Below are positions 1-5,657 of a stretch of 5,791 bases of DNA, piece by piece. A program made the position numbers and the translations under genes. Source of the DNA: Filomicrobium sp. (lineage in GTDB: Bacteria > Pseudomonadota > Alphaproteobacteria > Rhizobiales > Hyphomicrobiaceae). The stretch covers positions 1-5,791 of the forward strand of contig JAUWFF010000104.1 of NCBI GenBank assembly GCA_030607105.1. The letters are read 5' to 3'. The notes under the pieces are model-generated. The model was not told the origin of the DNA. It ran no database searches and was given only the letters and a program-made list of their open reading frames with translations. How positions within the stretch are numbered: the stretch's first letter is position 1; the number at the start of each line of letters is the position of its first letter.

Positions 1-447
1 GACGGCGCCAGCCTTGAGATGGGGCCCGATCTCGCGCGCGACCGCGCCGCATGCGCCGACCGGTACGCAGAGGATGACAAGGTCCGCGTCGGTCACGGCA
101 TGTCTGGCGCCCTCGAAAGCCTCAACCACGCCCATCGCCAGCCAGCGCTTGGCCATCTCGGCGGCGTCACCCTTGAGCTTGTCAGTTTCGCCCAATAGAT
201 AGACCGCGATTTGATAGCCGCGCTCCTGGAGGTGGCGTGCCGCGACAAAACCATCGCCGCCATTGTTGCCGGGACCACAGAGAACGACAATGCGAGCTCC
301 GGCATCGACCATTTTTTCGGCCTCGTCGGCAACCGCGCGGCCGGCGTTCTCCATCAGGTTGAGGCCGGGCACGCCCAATTCGACGGCCAGCGCATCAGCC
401 TCGGCCATCTGCTCATTGGTGAGAATTTCTAGAGGTGGCTCTTTCAT
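1..447 (-). CDS. nnrE: NAD(P)HX epimerase NnrE, N-terminal part, continuing in frame into a TyrC-like segment (partial, runs off left edge)
   Basis: The first ~100 of 149 visible residues are the YjeF_N domain of NnrE, which epimerises damaged R-NAD(P)HX so that the dehydratase NnrD can repair it. Seen: [13 protein letters not shown] near residues 9-21, LMENAGRAV at 31-39, and the family signature [16 protein letters not shown] at 58-73, followed by [12 protein letters not shown] at 91-102. In this family an ADLVI-type strand should run into a D-A-L-[FL]-G-[TA]-G-L motif. Here ADLVI (121-125) is followed by [19 protein letters not shown], which reads like the Rossmann part of prephenate dehydrogenase (TyrC). 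The frame stays open to base 1, so the rest of the protein is not visible. Start: ATG at 447 with AAGG 11 bases upstream. An in-frame ATG at 468 (seven residues longer) has no visible ribosome site, and an in-frame stop lies at 481-483. Divergent from glnB. NnrE identity of the N-terminal part is firm. Whether the protein is functional is doubtful. Confidence 0.85.
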   Translation of the reverse strand, partial: MKEPPLEILTNEQMAEADALAVELGVPGLNLMENAGRAVADEAEKMVDAGARIVVLCGPGNNGGDGFVAARHLQERGYQIAVYLLGETDKLKGDAAEMAKRWLAMGVVEAFEGARHAVTDADLVILCVPVGACGAVAREIGPHLKAGAV

Positions 448-638
448 CAGTGGTGAAGCCTTGTGCATCGCTGACAGCGGTCAACGTAATCTAACGTTCA
501 GCACGCCGCAGAGTATTGACTATTTTTTCGGCACTCTGCCCGCTTCGCAGGCAAAAATATCTGCGCCAGATTGCGCCTTGCCCCGCCCAATTGCGGCAAG
601 GTATTCCAAACATTCAACTTTATTTCTCGTTCACCAAT

Positions 639-654
639 TGGCACAGGGCGTGCT
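639..654 (+). promoter_or_regulatory. Sigma-54 (RpoN) -24/-12 promoter of glnB-glnA
   Basis: TGGCAC-AGGGC-GTGCT matches the RpoN consensus TGGCAC-N5-TTGCW at every fixed position except the first T of the -12 element, with the GG and GC dinucleotides in exact register. Taking C653 as -12 puts transcription start near base 665, giving an untranslated leader of about 58 bases before the glnB ATG. RpoN/NtrC control of glnB-glnA is established in Rhizobium and Azospirillum, so position and target agree. RpoN promoters need an activator bound upstream. A clear NtrC site was not found by eye. Confidence 0.85.
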
Positions 655-656
655 AA

Positions 657-1061
<405 letters not shown>

Positions 1062-1097
1062 ACCCAGCATCCGGTGCCGTCTTCGCACTTCCCGCCA

Positions 1098-1114
1098 GCG
1101 AACGCCGCGTTCGT
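1098..1114 (+). promoter_or_regulatory. Short hairpin between glnB and glnA
   Basis: CGAACG (1099-1104) and CGTTCG (1108-1113) are a perfect inverted repeat around a CCG loop, with a possible outer G-U pair (1098/1114). No T-tract follows, so it is unlikely to be an intrinsic terminator. It could be a processing or stability element that sets different glnB and glnA mRNA levels. Downstream, CTCC at 1142-1145 is complementary to GGAG at 1153-1156, part of the glnA Shine-Dalgarno. No separate glnA promoter was convincing in this 100-base gap. Confidence 0.45.
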
Positions 1115-1161
1115 GAATTAACTCCACAATCCTCCAACTCGCTCCAACACGGGGAGACTTT

Positions 1162-2571
1162 ATGAAAACCGAAAGTGATGTCGTCCAGCTGATCAAGGAC
1201 AAAGACGTAAAATTCGTGGACTTCCGGTTCACTGATACACGCGGCAAGATGCAACACGTGACCGCAGATGCCTCGTGTATCGACGAGGATATGCTTAGTG
1301 AAGGCTACGCGTTCGACGGCTCGTCGATCGCGGGTTGGAAAGGCATTGAAGCCTCCGACATGCTCCTCATCGCCGATCCCGAATCGGCCCATATTGACCC
1401 GTTCTTCGCGCAGACAACGCTTGCTTTATTCTGCGATATTCGTGAGCCGTCGACCGGTCAGGCCTATGAGCGCGACCCGCGTTCGATCGCCAAGAAGGCC
1501 GAAGCCTTCATGCAATCGAGCGGCGTAGGCGACACGGTCTTTTTCGGCCCAGAGGCCGAGTTCTTCATGTTCGACGATGTGCGCTTCAGCGCCGAGCCTT
1601 ACAATACAGGGTTCCGTGTCGACTCCACGGAGCTGCCGTCTAATTCCGGCACCGAATACGAAATGGGTAACCTTGGCCACCGGCCGCGCACAAAGGGTGG
1701 TTACTTCCCCGTCCCGCCGATCGACAGCGCCCAGGACATCCGCTCCGAGATGCTCGCGGTAATGGCTGAAATGGGCGTTTCGGTTGAAAAACACCACCAT
1801 GAAGTCGGTGCCGCACAGCACGAACTTGGAATCAAGTTTGCGCCGATCAAGACGATCGCCGACCATCTGCAGATTTACAAATACTCGATCCACAACGTCG
1901 CGCAGGCCTATGGCAAGACAGCAACGTTCATGCCGAAGCCCGTGTTCGGCGACAATGGCTCGGGCATGCACGTCCACCAATCTATCTGGAAAGGCGGTCA
2001 GCCGGTGTTTGCCGGTGACAAGTACGCCGACTTGTCGGAAACTTGCCTGTTCTACATCGGTGGCATCCTGAAACACGCCAAGGCGATCAACGCTTTCACA
2101 AACGCCTCGACGAACTCCTACAAGCGTCTCGTGCCGGGTTACGAAGCTCCGGTTCTGTTGGCCTACTCGGCCCGCAACCGTTCGGCCTCCTGCCGTATTC
2201 CCTACACCACCAGCCCGAAAGCGAAGCGCATCGAAGTCCGCTTCCCCGATCCGACGGCCAACCCGTATCTGTCCTTCGCGGCGATGCTGATGGCCGGCCT
2301 GGACGGCATCAACAACAAGGTCCATCCGGGCGACCCGATGGACAAGAACCTCTACGACCTGACGCCGGCGGAGCTCGCCGAAATTCCAACGGTTGCCGGC
2401 ACCCTGCGCGAAGCGCTGGAGAGCCTCGACAAGGATCGGGAATTCCTCAAGGCCGGCGGTGTGTTCTCCGACGACATGATCGATGCCTACATCGAGCTGA
2501 AGATGGAAGAGAACATGCGCTACGAAATGACACCGCACCCGGTCGAGTTCGACCTTTACTACTCAGTCTAA
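1162..2571 (+). CDS. glnA: Glutamine synthetase type I (GlnA)
   Basis: Cytosolic dodecameric enzyme making glutamine from glutamate, ammonia and ATP; the main route of ammonium assimilation. At 469 residues it has the usual GSI length. Seen: N-terminal beta-grasp domain with FDGSS at 51-55, then the catalytic barrel. Metal and substrate residues lie in FGPEAEFF (Glu131, Glu133), [12 protein letters not shown] (Glu214, Glu221), [10 protein letters not shown] (His270), [10 protein letters not shown] (Arg322, Glu328) and RIEVRFPD (Glu358, Arg360). Tyr398 in MDKNLYDL is the adenylylation target (Tyr397 in E. coli), so this is the GlnE-regulated GSI form. The C-terminus EFDLYYSV is typical. Start: ATG with GGGGAG at 1151-1156, five bases away. 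It lies 100 bases after glnB, its regulator, and ends before a strong terminator. No frameshift or missing catalytic residue was found. Confidence 0.99.
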   Translation: MKTESDVVQLIKDKDVKFVDFRFTDTRGKMQHVTADASCIDEDMLSEGYAFDGSSIAGWKGIEASDMLLIADPESAHIDPFFAQTTLALFCDIREPSTGQAYERDPRSIAKKAEAFMQSSGVGDTVFFGPEAEFFMFDDVRFSAEPYNTGFRVDSTELPSNSGTEYEMGNLGHRPRTKGGYFPVPPIDSAQDIRSEMLAVMAEMGVSVEKHHHEVGAAQHELGIKFAPIKTIADHLQIYKYSIHNVAQAYGKTATFMPKPVFGDNGSGMHVHQSIWKGGQPVFAGDKYADLSETCLFYIGGILKHAKAINAFTNASTNSYKRLVPGYEAPVLLAYSARNRSASCRIPYTTSPKAKRIEVRFPDPTANPYLSFAAMLMAGLDGINNKVHPGDPMDKNLYDLTPAELAEIPTVAGTLREALESLDKDREFLKAGGVFSDDMIDAYIELKMEENMRYEMTPHPVEFDLYYSV

Positions 2572-2631
2572 GCGGTGCCACAGAGGCCCTCGGCCGCAGC
2601 AAACGGAACCATTAGAAGACACAATTGATAG

Positions 2632-2664
2632 CGGCCCGGGCAGATGCTCGGGCTGTTTTCTTTT
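2632..2664 (+). terminator. Intrinsic terminator of glnB-glnA
   Basis: The core stem pairs GCCCGGGC (2634-2641) with GCTCGGGC (2646-2653) around an AGAT tetraloop, with one G-U pair. Two further outer pairs are possible (2632-2633 with 2654-2655). The T-tract TTTTCTTTT follows at 2656-2664. It lies 60 bases after the glnA stop and is oriented to end that transcript. Confidence 0.92.
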
Positions 2665-2863
2665 ATGAATTATCCTAAACTTGCGTGGCATTCCCAACAA
2701 CCGACCTTTTCATAGGTGCAAGGTCATTCACGGGTCTGGAAAACAGTAAGTAGAAAAGCTATTTAGCAATTATCCCCATGCGGCGTTTGCGACGCAAAAA
2801 CGAATCAGGATTGACATCGAAACATCATAGGCGCACCATTCTAAAAAGGATCAAGAAGGAGGT

Positions 2864-2974
2864 CTAAGAAAATGCTTCCACCTGGTCGATTTTAAGGACT
2901 GACAACACGGTGAGGAAATCACTGCGGTCGCAGTCCAAACAGACATCATTAAAACTGTGCGGGCCGAGGTCAGT
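2864..2974 (-). pseudogene. Possible protein-coding relic (36 codons to a stop)
   Basis: On the minus strand the frame from 2974 to the TAG at 2866-2864 has a balanced, protein-like composition. It includes FNDVCLDCDRSDFLTVLSVL and then KIDQVEAFS just before the stop. It is preceded by an in-frame TGA (2977-2975), has no ATG or GTG that could start it, and only one TTG with no ribosome site. A different frame upstream, ending near IQPTRLAVELTSA, also looks somewhat protein-like, so one indel could have broken a longer gene. I recognise no family. This may be chance. Confidence 0.2.
2872..2895 (+). other. Seven-codon ORF behind a consensus Shine-Dalgarno
   Basis: AAGGAGGT (2856-2863) is a full match to the 16S anti-Shine-Dalgarno and stands eight bases before an ATG, the best ribosome site in the window. 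The ORF reads MLPPGRF and stops at TAA. A palindrome (2921-2934) follows 25 bases later. It could be a leader peptide, the start of a gene broken by mutation, or coincidence. No downstream gene in this direction is present that it could control. Confidence 0.25.
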
Positions 2975-3251
2975 TCAACCGCAAGTCTCGTAGGCTGTAT
3001 ATGCGGATACTCGTCAGCACGAAGCAGCGATTTAATACTGCCATGCGCGCTGCTCCGAGATGAGCGTAAGGGATTGATCAAAGCCTGATATGACCTGATG
3101 TAATCGGGCCAGGCGTGTAATAGGTGAGAAAACGACAGCGTATTGTTCCAAGGAATTCGGCGCCCATTTGGAGATGGGGCGAATTTGAAAAATGGACACA
3201 CACGCAAGGAAACTCACTTGAAATCAAAGCGCCAATCCCATTGCAGAGATG

Positions 3252-3295
3252 GAGCCCGGGGGATCGAAAGATCCTCACGGGCTCTTGAATTTTTC
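3252..3295 (+). terminator. Strong terminator-like hairpin, plus-oriented
   Basis: GAGCCCG (3252-3258) pairs with CGGGCTC (3278-3284), and inside it GGGGATC (3259-3265) pairs with GATCCTC (3270-3276) around a GAAA tetraloop. The result is 14 pairs including one G-U, with a single bulged A (3277). TTGAATTTTT follows at 3285-3294, giving a U-tract only for plus-strand RNA. Read on the minus strand it lies about 75 bases past the aminotransferase stop but is followed by CATCTCTGC, with no U-tract. It may still slow polymerase from that side. As a plus-strand terminator it has no assigned gene, since glnA already ends at 2632-2664. Confidence 0.7.
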
Positions 3296-3359
3296 GCCCC
3301 CTCATCAGCCCCGAAGAAATCGTGAGCAGTCTCAATGCTGCAGGACCGCCCGCGCACGA

Positions 3360-4475
3360 TTAATCTCGCGCCGCCTGCAAAGCTTGTGGCAGCACTTGCG
3401 CAAACAAATCGATCTCGTCGTCCAGACTCGCCGTGACGCGGATGCAGCGATTCAAAGGCGCGGCACCGGGCATCCGGATGAAGACATCGCGTGCGAGGGC
3501 CTCGTCGAGCACGCGGCGTGCGAATGCTGTGCTGCCACCGCAGTCGATGGCGACAAAATTGGTTGCCGACGGCAATGCCTCCAGGCTGTTATCGGCGGCA
3601 ATGCGAACTATGCGTTCCCGGGCTCCAGCGATGCGGCGTACGGCATCGGCGAGATAATCCTGATCGCGCAGAGCGGCGAGTGCGCCAATCTGGCCAACGC
3701 GGTTAATTCCGTAGTGATTGCGGACTTTGTCAAAGGCGGTGACGAGTCCCGCCTCACCGACGCAATAACCAATCCTGGCCCCCGCCAAGCCATAGGCCTT
3801 GGAGAAGGTGCGATATCGCAGCACCTGGGGATTTGCCACGTCGATCGGTGGGAGCGTCCCTGCCGGAGCGGTGTCGCAATAGGCCTCATCCAGGAGCAGC
3901 AGCGTCTTTGAGGGCAGATCCGCAATGAGAGCCGTGATTTCATCGGCCGTCCACCACGAGCCCATCGGGTTATCAGGATTTGAGATGTAGAGGACCTTCG
4001 CCTCTTCGGCCCTGGCCGCATCGAGCAAGGCGGCAAAATCCTCCTTGTCGTCGCGATAGGGCACCTTTACCAGGTGGCCGCCGTGTCCGGCGACATGATA
4101 GTTGAAGGTCGGATAGGCGCCGTCAGAGGTAACAACAGCATCACCGCGATCAAGAACAAGAGCGCACGTGATCCCCAGGAGCCCGTCTATGCCTTCACCA
4201 ACCACGACGTTTCCGATGCCAACCTGCAAAAACCCGGCAATCGCCTCACGCAACTCGTAGCTCTCCGGATCAGCGTACATCCAGCTCTCAGCCACCGCCT
4301 CGCGCATGGCGGACAGGGCAGAGGGAGCGGGCCCGAAGCCGCTTTCGTTGGCTCCAAGGCGGGCACGAAACTGGTTGCCACGCGCGCGCTGCAAGGCCTC
4401 CGGCCCGACGAACGGAACAATGTCCGGCAGGCTCGCAGCGTGCTCGGTAAGAAACCTCGAAGAAGAGCTTTTCAT
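3360..4475 (-). CDS. PLP-dependent aminotransferase, HisC-like (fold type I)
   Basis: A 371-residue class I/II aminotransferase of the superfamily containing histidinol-phosphate aminotransferase (numbering from this ATG). Seen: LGANESGFGP near 40-49 (substrate-side Asn), DGAYPTFNYH near 118-127 (Tyr stacking on the cofactor), and YISNPDNPMGSWW at 163-175 (Asn binding PLP). LLLLDEAYCD (193-202) has the Asp to the pyridine nitrogen, and FSKAYGLAGARIGY (224-237) has the Schiff-base Lys226 and phosphate-binding Arg234. CIRVT near 344-348 has the Arg for the substrate carboxylate. All catalytic residues are present, so it should be active in the cytosol. The substrate cannot be read from sequence: histidinol phosphate, aromatic or other amino acids are possible, so I do not call it hisC. 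Start: this ATG overlaps the DUF1489 stop as ATGA, with GGAG 11 bases upstream. A GTG nine bases further up (4484) would add MSD and has GGAG only two bases away. It is the second gene of a two-gene unit. Confidence 0.93.
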   Translation of the reverse strand: MKSSSSRFLTEHAASLPDIVPFVGPEALQRARGNQFRARLGANESGFGPAPSALSAMREAVAESWMYADPESYELREAIAGFLQVGIGNVVVGEGIDGLLGITCALVLDRGDAVVTSDGAYPTFNYHVAGHGGHLVKVPYRDDKEDFAALLDAARAEEAKVLYISNPDNPMGSWWTADEITALIADLPSKTLLLLDEAYCDTAPAGTLPPIDVANPQVLRYRTFSKAYGLAGARIGYCVGEAGLVTAFDKVRNHYGINRVGQIGALAALRDQDYLADAVRRIAGARERIVRIAADNSLEALPSATNFVAIDCGGSTAFARRVLDEALARDVFIRMPGAAPLNRCIRVTASLDDEIDLFAQVLPQALQAARD

Positions 4476-4912
4476 ATCAGACACAACTCCGCCAACTCCC
4501 GGCGCATCTTAGCCGGCATGCTGGCGACTTGTGAATCGTCCGCCGAGCCAAGATCGGGGGGGGCGTCCTCTGCGGTCAGATAGCGCCAGCCCTGGAATGC
4601 ACGACGTGGCGTCGGGCGCACGGGCGTGAGTTCGGGATCGAGGAGCAAAAGGCAGCAACGGCGACCGTCCTCCTTGGCGCCCTCTTCGAACCCGATAAGT
4701 CGTTGCCGAACCTGGATCACCCCCTTAATCACCCAGAAGAGGCAGCCGCCGTCGAGGAGCTCGCCAGTGCGCTTGGGGGTCTGATACGTCGTGTGAAATA
4801 ACCGCGCTTTTTGACATTTGCGCCGGGCTTTGGCGAGCCTGGCCGCCTGCCAATGCGCAAGATCCTCGATGGTGTGTGCACCAACGCAGAGCTTAACCAG
4901 GTGAAGTGTCAT
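4472..4912 (-). CDS. DUF1489 family protein
   Basis: The 146-residue protein begins MTLHLVKLCVG and continues with hTIEDLAHWQAAR, followed by a basic stretch (ARLAKARRKCQKARLFHTTY), GELLDGGCLFWVIKGVIQVR and the C-terminal RAFQGWRYLTAEDAPPDL. This arrangement and length match DUF1489 (COG5458), a conserved soluble alphaproteobacterial family of unknown function. No signal peptide or membrane segment. Start: ATG 4912 gives the canonical N-terminus; the ribosome site is weak (AAGAAG about eight bases upstream). Its TGA overlaps the ATG of the downstream aminotransferase by four bases, so the two are probably translated in coupling. The coding strand carries a run of eight C (4556-4563) in the codons for DAPPD, and the frame is intact across it. 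No function can be inferred beyond the family name. Confidence 0.92.
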   Translation of the reverse strand: MTLHLVKLCVGAHTIEDLAHWQAARLAKARRKCQKARLFHTTYQTPKRTGELLDGGCLFWVIKGVIQVRQRLIGFEEGAKEDGRRCCLLLLDPELTPVRPTPRRAFQGWRYLTAEDAPPDLGSADDSQVASMPAKMRRELAELCLI

Positions 4913-5244
4913 GGCGCCGCTTCTTGCTGTTTGTTTGCCTTATAGGTCCCTACGGACATGGATAAAGAACCGATGCCCAAGCCGGTTGCAAGGTGCTCAG
5001 TGAATTGAGACGTGGATCAGCGAACGAAACGCCGTGACGTGACGCTACTGCGAAGAAGAATTGCCTCTGATCGAGGAATCAAAGTAGATTTGGGGGTCGG
5101 AGCGATGACTTGCTTGAGCCTAAATCTCGCCAGTATTCTTTTCGCACCGCTTCAGTGTTGTCCGTGCTGTTGCCCCAGTGGGGCCCGATTTATCAGTGTA
5201 GATAGAGAACAACGCTCACAGCGCTGGAGAATATTTCCATTCAG
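4913..5244. other. Intergenic region between DUF1489 and the lipoprotein gene
   Basis: This 332-base gap separates divergent genes and must contain promoters for both. On the minus strand a TATAAG (about 4940-4945) could serve as a -10 for DUF1489, but I see no matching -35. A small hairpin GCCCC-AGT-GGGGC lies at 5172-5184. A possible Cys-rich small ORF (5105-5248, listed separately) occupies the right part. Otherwise nothing recognisable. Confidence 0.5.
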
Positions 5245-5248
5245 ATGA
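5105..5248 (+). CDS. Possible Cys-rich small ORF coupled to the lipoprotein gene
   Basis: A 47-codon frame from ATG 5105 begins MTCLSLNLASILFAP, has a dense Cys cluster CCPCCC at residues 18-23, and ends in a basic tail RSQRWRIFPFR. GGGGG lies eight bases and GGAG two bases upstream of the ATG. Its TGA overlaps the ATG of the lipoprotein gene as ATGA, which suggests coupled translation and would compensate for the poor ribosome site there. Against it: unusual composition, no known family, and an ATGA overlap that can occur by chance. The same frame extends to a GTG at 5012 without a ribosome site. Confidence 0.22.
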   Translation: MTCLSLNLASILFAPLQCCPCCCPSGARFISVDREQRSQRWRIFPFR

Positions 5249-5649
5249 TCAATCGATTTGCACGGAGCCTTCTCCTCGTTGGCGGGCTGGGAGTACTCAG
5301 CGGTTGCGCGGCGACGAACGCTCCGACGCTATCAACCAGCTCTGTCGCCGACACCCAAGAAGAGCTCACCTGTGGACGCATTACCGGTCGCATGAAGGTG
5401 TGGATCCTGAGTCTGCGCGGAGAGGGCGCACGGTCCGGTACATCATCGCTGTCGAAAGGGCTGCAGTACTTTGGAACCGGCGTAGGCATGACCTCAGGTT
5501 CCGCCGCCGATCCCGAAGGCAACAGGGCGCGAAGAATTGCCAGACTCGAGAGCTACAACAACAAGCTCAAGGAATTGGGTTGCAAGAGCTATGACTTGCA
5601 GGCCGAGCTCCAGCAGACCGACATGCGCGTCATGCCGCAGCCGAAATAG
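5245..5649 (+). CDS. Small predicted lipoprotein of unknown function
   Basis: The 134-residue product starts with a classic lipoprotein signal: basic MINRFARS, hydrophobic LLLVGGLGV, then the lipobox LSGC with the acylated Cys21. Ala follows at +2, not Asp, so sorting to the outer membrane is expected. The mature part has LTCGRITGRMK (Cys43), a Gly/Ser-rich middle (GTGVGMTSGSAADPEG, 77-92), and an amphipathic helical stretch with ARLESYNNKLKELGC (Cys113) before DLQAELQQTD. Cys43 and Cys113 could form a disulfide in the periplasm. I recognise no named family, although similar small lipoproteins occur in Hyphomicrobiales. Start: the only ATG that gives the signal peptide; the nearest GGAGA (5226-5230) is 14 bases away, which is long. 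No terminator was seen after it. Confidence 0.85.
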   Translation: MINRFARSLLLVGGLGVLSGCAATNAPTLSTSSVADTQEELTCGRITGRMKVWILSLRGEGARSGTSSLSKGLQYFGTGVGMTSGSAADPEGNRARRIARLESYNNKLKELGCKSYDLQAELQQTDMRVMPQPK

Positions 5650-5657
5650 ACCAAGTC

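Larger units (their letters stand above)
2665..3359. other. Long gene-poor region between converging units
   Basis: About 695 bases with no convincing protein gene and visibly lower GC than the flanking genes, especially 2665-2860. It holds, in order: a 13-base palindrome TTTGCGACGCAAA (2786-2798); a perfect TTGACA (2811-2816) without a good -10 at normal spacing; AAGGAGGT before a 7-codon ORF (2872-2895); a palindrome ACTGCG-GT-CGCAGT (2921-2934); a protein-like minus-strand stretch (2864-2974); and two near-direct copies of CCTGATATGA/CCTGATGTAA around 3085-3103. A hairpin CGCCCAT/ATGGGGCG with one bulge lies at 3161-3181, and a very stable terminator-like hairpin at 3252-3284. Longer frames here (for example 2851-3207 minus and 3143-3325 plus) overlap these structures, lack ribosome sites and show no family motif. 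The region may hold a small RNA, a decayed gene, or both. Confidence 0.6.

Noticed and set aside
562..577. TGCGCC direct repeat considered as an NtrC site
   Set aside because: NtrC sites are inverted repeats (TGCACC-N5-GGTGCA); this is a direct repeat and cannot be supported as one.
1426..2538. Long open frame (370 codons) antisense to glnA
   Set aside because: It mirrors the high-GC third positions of glnA, has no ribosome site or family motif, and the sense frame is an intact glutamine synthetase.
2811..2840. Sigma-70 promoter from the perfect TTGACA at 2811-2816
   Set aside because: Hexamers at spacings 16-18 (for example CACCAT, ACCATT) are poor -10 matches. Kept only as a note.
2861..3060. 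tRNA, tmRNA or SRP RNA in the intergenic region (GTTCAAC at 2973-2979 resembles a T-loop)
   Set aside because: No acceptor stem, no CCA end, no cloverleaf and none of the conserved SRP or tmRNA motifs could be fitted around it.
2851..3207. Minus-strand 118-codon frame in the gene-poor gap
   Set aside because: No ribosome site, no recognisable domain and an odd Ser/Pro/Arg-rich composition; the alternative frame near its end looks more protein-like.
3143..3325. Plus-strand 60-codon frame
   Set aside because: It crosses the strong terminator-like hairpin, has no ribosome site, and its composition is unlike a protein.
3249..3911. Plus-strand frame of 220 codons antisense to the aminotransferase
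   Set aside because: It runs through the 3252-3284 hairpin and opposite conserved catalytic codons; it is a shadow of the aminotransferase gene.
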